This document shows, in pieces, positions 1 to 7,836 of a stretch of DNA of 41,801 bases. Made by a program: the position numbers and the translations under genes. Origin of the DNA: an uncultured Oscillospiraceae bacterium. GTDB taxonomy: Bacteria; Bacillota; Clostridia; Oscillospirales; Oscillospiraceae. Position 1 is the first letter of the stretch. Every line of letters starts with the position of its first letter. The notes under the pieces were generated by a model. That model searched no databases and was not told the DNA's origin. It saw only the letters and a program-made list of their open reading frames with translations. The stretch lies in the NCBI GenBank assembly GCA_944387065.1, contig CALXDM010000013.1, positions 1 through 41,801 of the forward strand, read 5' to 3'.

Positions 1-1194
1 TATCAGCTGGTGGATGGGAAACTGATTATCAACGAGGAAGAAGCGGAGGCGATCCGCGTCATCTATGACCAGTATGTTCATACGGATATTGGCGCAAACG
101 GAATTGCAAAATATCTGGAGAACCATGGCATCCGTAAAATTCCCAGGCAGAATGGAAAGAATCCCCTGTTTGATGCACATTTGATTCGTTTGATTTTGAA
201 AAATCCGGTGTACTGCGGCAAGATTGCCTATGGACGCCGCAAAACGGAAAAAGTGCGCGGCACAAGAAACGAGTACAAGTTGGTGGAACAGGACAATTAC
301 CTGTTGGCAGATGGTTTGCACGAACCGATTGTTTCGGAAGAGGTCTGGCAGGCGGCGCAGGTGAAACTGCTGGCACAGGCCAAGAAATACGAACACGTCA
401 ACCGCGGGAAAGATGAACACGTACATTTGCTCTCCGGCATTGTAAAATGTCCTGTCTGCGGAGCCGGAATGTATGGGAATAAAAGCATCAAGCACAAAGC
501 AGACGGTACCAAGTACAAGGATTTTTATTATTACGGCTGTAAACATCGCTCTATGATTCGTGGGCATAAGTGCGATTACAAAAAGCAGATTCGGGAAGAA
601 CTGCTGGACGATGCCGTGGCGGAAGTCATTGTAAAGCTGGTGAGCAATCCGAAGTTTGCGGCTATGATGCAGGAAAAAATCAACATGAAAGTGGATACTG
701 CCGCCATTGACCAGGAGATTGCCAATTACGAGAAGCAGCTGCGCCAGCATTATTCCGTCAAAGCAAAGCTGGCGGAGGAGATTGATTCTCTCGACCCGGA
801 TGACCGGCACTATGTGCGGCGCAAGGCAGACCTTGATGACCGGCTCTACAAGATGTATGATAAGATCGAGGATGCAGAGTCCCTGTTGATTGCTGCCAGA
901 GCTAAAAAGCAGGCCATCGAAGCGGAAAAGCTGACCGGCGACAATATCTATAAAGTTTTGATTTATTTTGAGAAGCTGTACGGCGTGATGAACGATGTGG
1001 AGCGGCGGCAGCTGATTGAGGCACTGATCTCGGAGATACAGATTTACCCGGAGCGGCAACCTAATGGACAGTGGTTGAAATCCATCAAATTTAAGCTGCC
1101 TATCATTGAGGAAGATATGAGTGTCAGTTTGGACAACGAAGAACAAATCGAGACGGTTGTGTTGCTGCAAAGAAAAGCCGGGGCCGCACGGTGA
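1..1194 (+). CDS. Large serine recombinase, C-terminal part (5' end outside window)
   Basis: The frame is open at base 1, so the gene starts upstream and the catalytic resolvase domain is not visible. What remains begins in the recombinase domain (site-recognition part, about the first 100 residues). Then comes a zinc-ribbon (CPVC at 451-462, with further Cys in YYGCKH and GHKCDY), then a coiled-coil of about 120 residues rich in Lys, Glu and Ala, and a C-terminal beta segment. This order is typical of large serine integrases of TnpX/phiC31 type carried by clostridial transposons, ICEs and prophages. Such enzymes usually sit at one end of their element, so the junction with host DNA should lie between here and the LysR gene. 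Family assignment is secure; the element type is inference. Confidence 0.9.
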   Translation, partial: YQLVDGKLIINEEEAEAIRVIYDQYVHTDIGANGIAKYLENHGIRKIPRQNGKNPLFDAHLIRLILKNPVYCGKIAYGRRKTEKVRGTRNEYKLVEQDNYLLADGLHEPIVSEEVWQAAQVKLLAQAKKYEHVNRGKDEHVHLLSGIVKCPVCGAGMYGNKSIKHKADGTKYKDFYYYGCKHRSMIRGHKCDYKKQIREELLDDAVAEVIVKLVSNPKFAAMMQEKINMKVDTAAIDQEIANYEKQLRQHYSVKAKLAEEIDSLDPDDRHYVRRKADLDDRLYKMYDKIEDAESLLIAARAKKQAIEAEKLTGDNIYKVLIYFEKLYGVMNDVERRQLIEALISEIQIYPERQPNGQWLKSIKFKLPIIEEDMSVSLDNEEQIETVVLLQRKAGAAR

Positions 1195-1291
1195 TGTCGG
1201 ACCGCCGCCTGCGGAGCAAAGTCCTATCCCTGAAAGCAAAGGGGATGATTCCCAGCACCATTGCGGCTGCTTCCAATCGTCACAGGGGAAG
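1191..1291 (+). pseudogene. Possible truncated start of a second element gene
   Basis: A GTG/ATG pair overlaps the recombinase stop (GTGATG at 1191) and opens a frame of about 33 sensible codons (MSDRRLRSKVLSLKAKG...). After about 1290 it runs into the antisense of the LysR gene, where the translation loses protein-like character. This looks like the first codons of a gene cut at the element boundary. No function is recognisable. It could also be chance. Confidence 0.3.
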
Positions 1292-2212
1292 CTACACTTC
1301 ACCTGGCCTGGCGGGCGGAGCACCGGCGGAATCAGCCGGGCCAAAGCTGGTTTTCAGCGCCTCCAGCAGGGCGCTGGCCGCCGGGGTGAACACCTGCCGC
1401 TTCTTCCAGATCACGTTCCCCTCGCTCTCCAGCCGGGGCCACAGGGGCCGGAAGCACAGGCCGCTGCCCTCCCCCGTGTCAATCAGTCCTTCAAAGCAGA
1501 GCATAATGCCCAGCCCCGCCCGAACCAGGACGCTGCCGTTATAGGGCAGGTTGAAGGTGGCCGCAATATTCAGCTTCTCCTGCCGCTCCCCAAACAGCTT
1601 TGGATAGTCTTGCAGCATCCCCTGCCGGGAGACGATCAGCGCCTCCCCTTCCAAGTCCCTTGCCGTCAAGCGCCTTTTCCTCGCCAGCGGGTGCTCCCGG
1701 GGCAGGACGGCCCCCCAGACGTCGGCAAGCGGGATGGGCAGGAAGTGATACTTGGCCTGCTCCACCGGCTGGGCAATGACCGCCAGGTCCAGCAGCCCTT
1801 TGTCCAGATCTCCGGTCAGATCCTCGGTGTTGCCGCTTTTCAGGTGGAAGCGGACCCCGGGGTGGGCGGCTTTCACCTGGGCCATCACCTGGGCCACCCG
1901 CTTCATCCCCTCCGACTCCGCGCAGCCCAGAAACACCTCCCCGCCCACCGTGCCATCCAGATCCCGGAACTCCGCCTTGGTCTTGTCCACCATGCCCAGG
2001 ATGTCCTCCGCCCGCTTGCGCAGCAGCATCCCCTCCTGGGTCAGCTCGATGTGGAAGCTGTGGCGGATAAACAGCGTTCTGCCCAGCTCGTCCTCCAGCC
2101 CCTTCATCTGCCTGGACAGGGCCGGTTGGGACAGGTACAGCCGCTGGGCTGCCCGGGTCATGTTCCCCTCCCGGGCAATCTCCAGAAAGTAGCGCAGCGT
2201 ACGCAGCTCCAT
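1292..2212 (-). CDS. LysR-family transcriptional regulator
   Basis: 306-residue LysR regulator. The N-terminal winged helix-turn-helix (MELRTLRYFLEIAREGNMTRA followed by LYLSQPALSRQMKGLEDELG) is canonical, and the remainder is a two-lobed LysR substrate-binding domain (NTEDLTGDLDKGLLDLAV region). The start is placed at the ATG at 2212 because AAGGAGGAC lies directly upstream. An in-frame ATG at 2245 has no such site. It is divergent from the hydrolase/aldo-keto reductase pair with 140 bp between, so it probably controls them. The stop falls at the apparent edge of the recombinase element, so the last few residues could be altered by that insertion. Ligand unknown. Confidence 0.92.
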   Translation of the reverse strand: MELRTLRYFLEIAREGNMTRAAQRLYLSQPALSRQMKGLEDELGRTLFIRHSFHIELTQEGMLLRKRAEDILGMVDKTKAEFRDLDGTVGGEVFLGCAESEGMKRVAQVMAQVKAAHPGVRFHLKSGNTEDLTGDLDKGLLDLAVIAQPVEQAKYHFLPIPLADVWGAVLPREHPLARKRRLTARDLEGEALIVSRQGMLQDYPKLFGERQEKLNIAATFNLPYNGSVLVRAGLGIMLCFEGLIDTGEGSGLCFRPLWPRLESEGNVIWKKRQVFTPAASALLEALKTSFGPADSAGAPPARPGEV

Positions 2213-2245
2213 CCCACCGTCCTCCTTGATATGCAAAAAACTCAT

Positions 2246-2260
2246 AATGTGATATACATT
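2246..2260. promoter_or_regulatory. Candidate LysR operator
   Basis: AATGT-GATAT-ACATT, a perfect 5-5-5 dyad of the T-N11-A type used by LysR proteins. It lies just upstream of the -35 of the divergent hydrolase operon and upstream of the lysR start. The assignment to this regulator is inference. Confidence 0.5.
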
Positions 2261-2268
2261 TTAACCAT

Positions 2269-2297
2269 TTGCCCGCCCCGGGTCAATCCTCTATAAT
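2269..2297 (+). promoter_or_regulatory. Promoter of the hydrolase/AKR operon
   Basis: TTGCCC (2269-2274), 17-bp spacer, TATAAT (2292-2297). The perfect -10 box with standard spacing places transcription start near 2304, about 50 nt before the chosen ATG. Confidence 0.7.
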
Positions 2298-2352
2298 GAA
2301 CCTGTCCCGCCCAACGGGCGGATTCCATCCAAGCAGAAAGGACGGTGGGCGT

Positions 2353-3345
2353 ATGCAACCGCTCTCCCTCACCCAGCAATGGGATAAGACCTTCCCCAAA
2401 AGCGACCAGGTGGAACACAGCAAGGTCAGCTTCTACAACCGCTACGGCATCCCTCTGGCCGCCGACGTGTACCGGCCCCGAGGGGTGGCGGGCAGGCTGC
2501 CAGCCATCGCCGTGTGCGGTCCCTTCGGCGCGGTGAAAGAGCAGGCCGCCGGCCTGTACGCCCAGACCATGGCCGAACGGGGCTTCCTCACCCTGGCCTT
2601 CGATCCCTCCTTCACCGGGGAGAGCGGCGGCCAGCCTCGATATATGGCCTCCCCCGACCTCAACACCGAGGACTTTCAGGCCGCCGTAGACTTCCTGTCC
2701 GTCCAGGAAGACGTGGACGAGGATCGGATCGGCCTGATCGGCATCTGCGGCTGGGGCGGCCTGGCCCTCAACGCCGCCGCCTTGGACACCCGGGTCAAGG
2801 CCACGGTGGCCGCCACCATGTACGACATGGCCCGGGTCAACGCCAAAGGCTACTTTGACGCGGAGGATAGCGAGCAGGCCCGCTACGAAAAACGCCGGGC
2901 CCTGAACGCCCAGCGGACCCAGGACTACCGGCGCGGCTCTTACACCCTGGGCGGAGGTGTGGTCGACCCCTTGCCCGAGGACGCCCCCTCCTTCGTGCGA
3001 GACTACTACGACTACTACAAGACCCCCCGAGGATACCATCCCCGCTCCCTCAACTCCAACGGGGGATGGAACGTGGTGGGCTGCATGTCCTTCCTCAATC
3101 AGCCCATCCTCCAGTACAGCCACGAGATCCGCTCTGCCGTGCTGGTGGTACACGGGGAGCAGGCCCACTCCTGCTACTTCAGCCGGGACGCCTTTGCCGC
3201 CATGATGCAGGGCAACCCCTGCCCGGACAACAAGGAGCTGCTGATCCTCCCCGATGTGGTGCACACCGACCTGTATGACGGCGGCGGCAAAGACGCCATC
3301 CCCTTTGACAAGCTGGCGGACTTCTTCACCGCCCACTTGCGATGA
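2353..3345 (+). CDS. Alpha/beta hydrolase with cysteine nucleophile (dienelactone hydrolase-like)
   Basis: 330-residue cytoplasmic alpha/beta hydrolase, no signal peptide. The nucleophile elbow is GICGWGG with Cys132, as in dienelactone hydrolases rather than the serine of common esterases. A likely acid is in HGEQAHS (about 269), and the catalytic His is His304 (VVHTDLYD). The ATG at 2353 was preferred to an upstream GTG/ATG because AAAGGA lies about 10 nt before it and the promoter -10 overlaps the longer frame. The 3' end overlaps the aldo/keto reductase start (ATGA at 3342), so the two are translationally coupled. Together they suggest hydrolysis then carbonyl reduction of a small metabolite. 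Substrate unknown. Confidence 0.85.
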   Translation: MQPLSLTQQWDKTFPKSDQVEHSKVSFYNRYGIPLAADVYRPRGVAGRLPAIAVCGPFGAVKEQAAGLYAQTMAERGFLTLAFDPSFTGESGGQPRYMASPDLNTEDFQAAVDFLSVQEDVDEDRIGLIGICGWGGLALNAAALDTRVKATVAATMYDMARVNAKGYFDAEDSEQARYEKRRALNAQRTQDYRRGSYTLGGGVVDPLPEDAPSFVRDYYDYYKTPRGYHPRSLNSNGGWNVVGCMSFLNQPILQYSHEIRSAVLVVHGEQAHSCYFSRDAFAAMMQGNPCPDNKELLILPDVVHTDLYDGGGKDAIPFDKLADFFTAHLR

Positions 3346-4181
3346 GCCCCGGGAGCAAGGCGGCGGGCCAGGCGGAAACCATCCCCCTGTCCAACCAGGT
3401 GCAAATACCCCTGGTTGGCCTTGGCACCTGGGATCTGCGGGGGGATGTGTGCGTCCGGACGGTGGCCGCCGCCATCCAGATGGGCTACCGGCTGATCGAC
3501 ACCGCCCAGATGTACGGCAACGAGGAGGCAGTGGGCCGGGGCATTGCCCAGGGCGGCACGCCTCGGGACCAACTCTTTGTCACCACCAAGCTCTATCGGG
3601 TGAGCAACAGCTATGAGAAGGCCCGGCTGGCCATCGACCAGTCCCTGGCCCGCCTGGGGACAGACTATGTGGATCTCCTGCTCCTGCACGAGCCCTACCC
3701 CCAGGGTCCTGAGATGTACCGTGCCCTGGAGCAGGCCTTGGAAGTGGGGAAGGCCCGGGCCATCGGGGTCTCCAACTACGATCCCCACTGGTATGAGACC
3801 TTCCTGGGCCAATGCCAGGTGGTGCCCGCCGTCAACCAGCTGGAGGTCCATGTACTGTTTCAAAAGTGGCAGTTCCAGGCCCAGATGGCCGCCCATGGCA
3901 CCGCCCTTCAGGCCTGGGCACCCCTGGCCCAGGGCCTGGCGGGGGTGGCCTCCCACCCCGTCCTGGCCGCCATCGGCCAGGGCCATGGAAAGACGGCGGC
4001 TCAGGTAGCCCTGCGCTTTCTGGTGCAGCGGGGGATCTCGGTGATCCCAAAATCCCAGCGCCCGGAGCGGCTGGCGGAGAACCTGGCCCTGTTTGACTTC
4101 ACCCTCAGCCCCCAGGAGATGGAGCGCATCCGCGCCCTGGATCGGGATGACACCCTCTTCCCCTGGACGAAGGCGTTCTAA
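3342..4181 (+). CDS. Aldo/keto reductase
   Basis: 279-residue NADPH-dependent aldo/keto reductase, (beta/alpha)8 barrel, close in plan to the 2,5-diketo-D-gluconate reductase group. The tetrad is present: Asp53 and Tyr58 (LIDTAQMYGNEEA), Lys83 (TTKLY) and His116 (LLLLHEPYP). Further family marks are GVSNYD, AVNQLEVH and the cofactor-binding IPKSQRPERL near the C terminus. It overlaps the hydrolase by 4 nt and ends before a strong terminator, so the two form a closed bicistronic unit. The substrate cannot be read from the sequence. Confidence 0.92.
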   Translation: MSPGSKAAGQAETIPLSNQVQIPLVGLGTWDLRGDVCVRTVAAAIQMGYRLIDTAQMYGNEEAVGRGIAQGGTPRDQLFVTTKLYRVSNSYEKARLAIDQSLARLGTDYVDLLLLHEPYPQGPEMYRALEQALEVGKARAIGVSNYDPHWYETFLGQCQVVPAVNQLEVHVLFQKWQFQAQMAAHGTALQAWAPLAQGLAGVASHPVLAAIGQGHGKTAAQVALRFLVQRGISVIPKSQRPERLAENLALFDFTLSPQEMERIRALDRDDTLFPWTKAF

Positions 4182-4207
4182 GCCCCTGCCCAGCCTGGCT
4201 TTCCCAT

Positions 4208-4239
4208 CCGCGCCGCCTTCGCTGCGGCGCGGATTTTTT
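4208..4239 (+). terminator. Rho-independent terminator
   Basis: CCGCGCCG (4208-4215) pairs with CGGCGCGG (4225-4232) around a 9-nt loop, followed by ATTTTTT. It ends the hydrolase/AKR operon. Confidence 0.88.
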
Positions 4240-4263
4240 CCCGTCTAAAGGGATACGCTAAGC

Positions 4264-4292
4264 TTGCATTGCCGGGCTCAGACCGCTATAAT
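4264..4292 (+). promoter_or_regulatory. Promoter of the thrE-HAD operon
   Basis: TTGCAT (4264-4269), 17-bp spacer, TATAAT (4287-4292). The consensus -10 overlaps the start of the longest open frame. This rules out the upstream TTG at 4292 as the translation start. Confidence 0.75.
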
Positions 4293-4351
4293 TGGGATGC
4301 CGCTGGAATAACCGACGGCATCCCATCTTTCCCAGACAGGGGGGCTCTGGC

Positions 4352-5584
4352 TTGGACTACGATCTGCTGTTAGAGGGCTGCTGTGACATGGGCTGCCGCC
4401 TGCTGGGGTGTGGCGCGGAGATCCACCGGGTGGAGGACACGGTGCGCCGGCTGTGCGGGGCCTATCAGGTGCAGGGCGAGGTATTCGCCGTGCCCAACTG
4501 CCTCATCGTCAGCGCCACTGACGGCCAGGGCCGGGTCCACACCCGGATGCGCCGGGCCCAGGTCCTGGGCGTGGACATCGAAGCGCTGGAGGGGTACAAC
4601 GCCCTGTCCCGCCGGCTGTGCGCCAACCCGCCAGAGGACCCCGGCCAGATCCTCGCCCTGGCCCGCCAGGTGGAGGCCGGCCTGCGCCGCTATCCCCTGG
4701 CCCTGATCCTGTTGGGCTACTTCATCGGCTCGTTCTGCTTCGCCCTGTTCTTCTCCGGCGGTGGGCCGGAGGCGCTGGCCGCCGGCCTTTCCGGCCTGTT
4801 GGCAGGGCTGTGCCTGGTGGCCCTGGGCCGGGCCCAGGTGAACTTTTTCATCGCCACCCTGGCCGCCGCCTTCGTGCTGGCCTTCTCCGCCTACGGCCTG
4901 CAGGCCCTGGGCCTACCAATCAACCTCCAGGTGGTGATCCCCGGCGCCATCATCGTGCTGGTTCCCGGCTTGGTGTTCACCAACTTCATGAGCGACCTGC
5001 TCACCGGGGACATCCTGGCCGGGCTGTCCACCTTCGCCCGTGCGGTGCTCACCGCCGGGGCCATCGCCCTGGGGACGGGCGCGGCCCTGGTGGTCTGTCT
5101 GCGCCTGTGGGACCTGTCCGCAGGCAGCCAGGCGCTGGTGAACTATCCCGTCCCGCTGCTGTGCCTGTTTGCCTTCCTGGGGTGCCTGGGCTTCTGCCTG
5201 CCCTACAATGTGCAGGGGATAGGCGGGTTGCTGTGCGGGCTGGGGGGCGCGCTGGGGTGGGCGGTCTACCTGGCCGTTCAGGCCCTCACCGGCCAGCTGG
5301 TGTATCTGCCCACCCTGTTTGCCGCCATGGCGGTGACCATCTATGCCGAGGCCATGGCCCGGCTGCGCAAGTGCCCCGCCACCGCCTACCTGGTGATCTC
5401 CTACTTTCCCCTGGTGCCCGGCCTGACCATCTACCAGGCCATGAGCTACGGCATCCAGGGGGACACCCAGCTGTTTCTGGAAACCTTCATCCGCACCTTT
5501 GGCATTGCCGGGTGCATCGCCCTGGGGGCGCTGGCCGTTTCCACCGCCATGCGCCTGCTGTCCCACGAGAGAAAGGAGGGCTGA
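4352..5584 (+). CDS. ThrE-type threonine/serine exporter (fused ThrE domains)
   Basis: 410-residue inner-membrane protein. The N-terminal cytoplasmic part (about 1-110) carries the DUF1212/ThrE signature: CGAEIHRVEDTVRRLC, then FAVPNCLIVSATD. It is followed by about 10 hydrophobic segments covering the ThrE and ThrE_2 (DUF3815) halves, here in one chain; many Firmicutes split them into two genes. The start is the TTG at 4352 with a G-rich Shine-Dalgarno run at 4339-4344, because the promoter -10 box lies upstream. Likely exports small amino acids such as Thr or Ser. Specificity is inferred from the family. The downstream HAD gene begins 3 nt after the stop. Confidence 0.85.
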   Translation: MDYDLLLEGCCDMGCRLLGCGAEIHRVEDTVRRLCGAYQVQGEVFAVPNCLIVSATDGQGRVHTRMRRAQVLGVDIEALEGYNALSRRLCANPPEDPGQILALARQVEAGLRRYPLALILLGYFIGSFCFALFFSGGGPEALAAGLSGLLAGLCLVALGRAQVNFFIATLAAAFVLAFSAYGLQALGLPINLQVVIPGAIIVLVPGLVFTNFMSDLLTGDILAGLSTFARAVLTAGAIALGTGAALVVCLRLWDLSAGSQALVNYPVPLLCLFAFLGCLGFCLPYNVQGIGGLLCGLGGALGWAVYLAVQALTGQLVYLPTLFAAMAVTIYAEAMARLRKCPATAYLVISYFPLVPGLTIYQAMSYGIQGDTQLFLETFIRTFGIAGCIALGALAVSTAMRLLSHERKEG

Positions 5585-5586
5585 CC

Positions 5587-6276
5587 ATGCCCCGTTACCA
5601 AACCGTCCTGCTGGACGCGGACATGACCCTGTTTGACTTCTCCCGCTCGGAACGGGAGGCCCTGCGGGCCACCCTGCTGGCCCACGCCCTGCCCTGGAAC
5701 GAGGGAATGCTGGACGACTACGCCAAGATCAACACCGCGCTGTGGGCCGCCTTTGCCCGGGGGGAGATCGACCAGGACTTCCTGGGCACCGAGCGCTTTG
5801 CCGCCCTCATGCGGCTCCACGGCGGCCGGGCCGATCCCTGGCAGGTCAACCACAGTTATGAACTGGCCCTGGGGGAGACGGCCTACCTGCTGCCCGGCGC
5901 GCTGGAGTTCTGCCGCGCCCTGGCCGGGCTGGGGCTGACCCTGGCCATCGCCACCAACGGCCTGCCTGCCGCCCAACGGGGCCGGTATGAGCGCACCGGC
6001 CTGGATCGGTACATCCCCCACCTGTTCATCTCCATGGAGCTGGGGGCCCGGAAGCCCCAGCCCGCCTTTTTTGACCGGGTCTGCCAGGCCCTGGGCGTCC
6101 AGGATCGGAGCTCGGCCGTCATGGTGGGGGATGGGCTGGACACCGACGTGCTGGGCGGTAACCGGGCGGGATTGGACACCATCTGGTACAATCCCGGCCG
6201 CCTCCCTCTCACCGGCTCGGCCCGCCCCACCCACACCGTCGCCTCCTATGAGGAGATCCTCTCCCTCCTGTCCTGA
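5587..6276 (+). CDS. HAD-superfamily phosphatase, YjjG type
   Basis: 229-residue HAD hydrolase with an alpha-helical C1 cap. Motif I is LLDADMTLFD (nucleophile Asp and Asp+2), motif II is ATNG, motif III is the Lys in ARKPQP, and motif IV is GDGLDTDV. The pattern and length fit YjjG-like nucleotidases (noncanonical dNMP/dUMP house-cleaning enzymes), but HAD specificity is hard to predict. It starts 2 nt after the thrE stop region with GAAAGGAGG upstream, so it is cotranscribed. Nothing suggests a functional link to amino acid export. Confidence 0.85.
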   Translation: MPRYQTVLLDADMTLFDFSRSEREALRATLLAHALPWNEGMLDDYAKINTALWAAFARGEIDQDFLGTERFAALMRLHGGRADPWQVNHSYELALGETAYLLPGALEFCRALAGLGLTLAIATNGLPAAQRGRYERTGLDRYIPHLFISMELGARKPQPAFFDRVCQALGVQDRSSAVMVGDGLDTDVLGGNRAGLDTIWYNPGRLPLTGSARPTHTVASYEEILSLLS

Positions 6277-6340
6277 TCCCTTCCGGCACGCTCCCTGCAC
6301 AACGGCATTATTTTGTAACCCCATTGTAACCCATTTGTAG

Positions 6341-6368
6341 TTGATTCCTCCATGTCGAATGGTATAGT
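6341..6368 (+). promoter_or_regulatory. Promoter of the lipoprotein pair
   Basis: TTGATT (6341-6346), 16-bp spacer, TATAGT (6363-6368), about 30 nt before the SGNH lipoprotein start. Confidence 0.6.
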
Positions 6369-6400
6369 AAAGGCGATCTTACCAAGGGAGCTATGTCGAA

Positions 6401-7300
6401 ATGAATCCGATGCGTCCAAAATCTCCTGCCAGCCGGCTGGCCCTGCTGCTGCTCGTCCTGGCGCTGCTATCAGGCTGTGCCCGGGCCGGGGACAACCCTA
6501 TCCAGAGTGGGTCACCCGCCCCCGCCGATTCCCAGCAGCAAGCCACCCCCCAGCCCACCCCGAGCCCTACCCCACAGCCCACTCCCTCGCCGGAGCCCAC
6601 CCACGCCTACCCCCTGTATACCTTTGGAACCCCTCTGGAGGAGAGCGCCCCGGTGGCCGACGACAGCTTTTTTGACTCCGCCGTCTTTCTGGGGGACTCC
6701 CGCACGGAGGGCCTGCAGCTGTTCAGCGGCCTGAAAAACGGTACGTTTTACTGGGCGCGGGGGATGACGGTGTTCCGGGCCGACAGCGACGAGTACCGGG
6801 TGTTCCAGGTGGACGGCCAGCAGCTCACCCTGGTGGACGCCCTGGCCCAGCGGCAGTATGAGGCAGTCTATGTGATGATCGGCATCAACGAGCTGGGCTA
6901 TTCCCCCCAGCGCTATGAACAGGGCCTGGCCGAGCTGATCGACAAGATCCTCGCCGTCCAGCCCAGCGCCGTGGTCTATCTCCAGACCCTGCCCCCGGTG
7001 AACGACGCCGTGGCCCGGGCAAACGGGCTGGCCGACTATATCAACAACACTCAGGTGGACTTGTTCAACCAGGCAATTGTACGCGTGGCCGCCCAGAAGG
7101 GGGTGGTCCTGCTGGATACCGCCAGCGTCTACCGGGGGCCCGACGGGCAGCTCCCTGCCGAGCTGGCCTCCGACGGAGCCCACTTCGTGTTCAGCGGCTA
7201 CGCCCGCTGGGCCGACTACCTGCGCTGCCATGTGATGGACCCGGAACGCTACTTCTACAACCGCGCCTTAACCTCGGCGGGAGAGGAGGGATCGCCATGA
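6401..7300 (+). CDS. SGNH/GDSL-family hydrolase lipoprotein
   Basis: 299 residues. A lipoprotein signal ends in LLSGC (lipidated Cys26), followed by a Pro/Ser/Thr linker with repeated PTPSPTP units (about 40-68) that would extend the enzyme from the membrane. The catalytic domain has FLGDSR (Ser100), GINELG (Asn163) and SDGAH (Asp258, His261): the SGNH nucleophile, oxyanion and Asp-x-x-His blocks. Extracellular esterase or deacetylase acting on cell-wall or polysaccharide O-acyl groups is the usual role of such proteins; the substrate is unknown. It overlaps the next lipoprotein gene by 4 nt (ATGA), so the two probably work together. Confidence 0.88.
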   Translation: MNPMRPKSPASRLALLLLVLALLSGCARAGDNPIQSGSPAPADSQQQATPQPTPSPTPQPTPSPEPTHAYPLYTFGTPLEESAPVADDSFFDSAVFLGDSRTEGLQLFSGLKNGTFYWARGMTVFRADSDEYRVFQVDGQQLTLVDALAQRQYEAVYVMIGINELGYSPQRYEQGLAELIDKILAVQPSAVVYLQTLPPVNDAVARANGLADYINNTQVDLFNQAIVRVAAQKGVVLLDTASVYRGPDGQLPAELASDGAHFVFSGYARWADYLRCHVMDPERYFYNRALTSAGEEGSP

Positions 7301-7770
7301 GACTGATCCGGATGGGTATCCTGGCTGTTTCAGCGGCTGCGCTGCTGACCCTGGGCGCCTGCGGCGCGGGCGGCGGGCAGCAGCCTTACGATCTCCAGGA
7401 CGCCGAGACCCTGCTGGCCAGCGGCGCCTTCGATCCCTCCATGGGCCCGGTGGAGCCCCAGGCCGTGGCCGCGCTATACGGGCTGGATCCAGCCACCGTG
7501 GAGGACTGCGTGAGCTACATGGCAACCAACACCTCGGTCAGCGCCGACGAGCTCACCATCCTGGTGCTCACCGATGAGCAGGCCGCCCAAGCGGCGCTGG
7601 AGGCCTGCCAGGCCAGGGTGGACAGCCAGATCACCGTATGCAAAAGCTACTGCCCAGCTGCCGTCCCCCGCCTGGAGGGGGCTGTCATCCGCCAGGCGGG
7701 CCGCACCGTTTTGCTGGCCGTGGGCGACCCCGCCCTGCTGCCCGTCGCGGTGGACGGCCTGCACACCTGA
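7297..7770 (+). CDS. Small lipoprotein, DUF4358-like
   Basis: 157 residues with a lipoprotein signal (LTLGAC, Cys22) and a single compact domain. The domain pattern (ELTILVLTDEQAAQAALEAC, then a hydrophobic C-terminal strand-helix with VGDP) resembles DUF4358 proteins of clostridia. That family is often found next to SGNH hydrolases or MBOAT acyltransferases, but no function is established. It is translationally coupled to the SGNH lipoprotein. Assignment of the DUF is from memory of the family pattern. Confidence 0.72.
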   Translation: MRLIRMGILAVSAAALLTLGACGAGGGQQPYDLQDAETLLASGAFDPSMGPVEPQAVAALYGLDPATVEDCVSYMATNTSVSADELTILVLTDEQAAQAALEACQARVDSQITVCKSYCPAAVPRLEGAVIRQAGRTVLLAVGDPALLPVAVDGLHT

Positions 7771-7785
7771 GCAAACACGGCGCAA

Positions 7786-7819
7786 AACACCCCCGGGAGG
7801 TTTCCCTTCCGGGGGTGTT
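7786..7819. terminator. Bidirectional terminator between lipoprotein operon and ftsH
   Basis: AACACCCCCGG pairs with CCGGGGGTGTT (11 bp) between convergent genes. On the minus strand the stem is followed by TTTT (complement of 7784-7787), so it fits ftsH termination best. Confidence 0.75.
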
Positions 7820-7836
7820 CCTTTGTCCCTCTTCTT

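Noticed and set aside
1121..2296. 391-residue plus-strand ORF over the lysR gene
   Set aside because: Pro/Gln/His-rich shadow of a canonical LysR gene on the minus strand.
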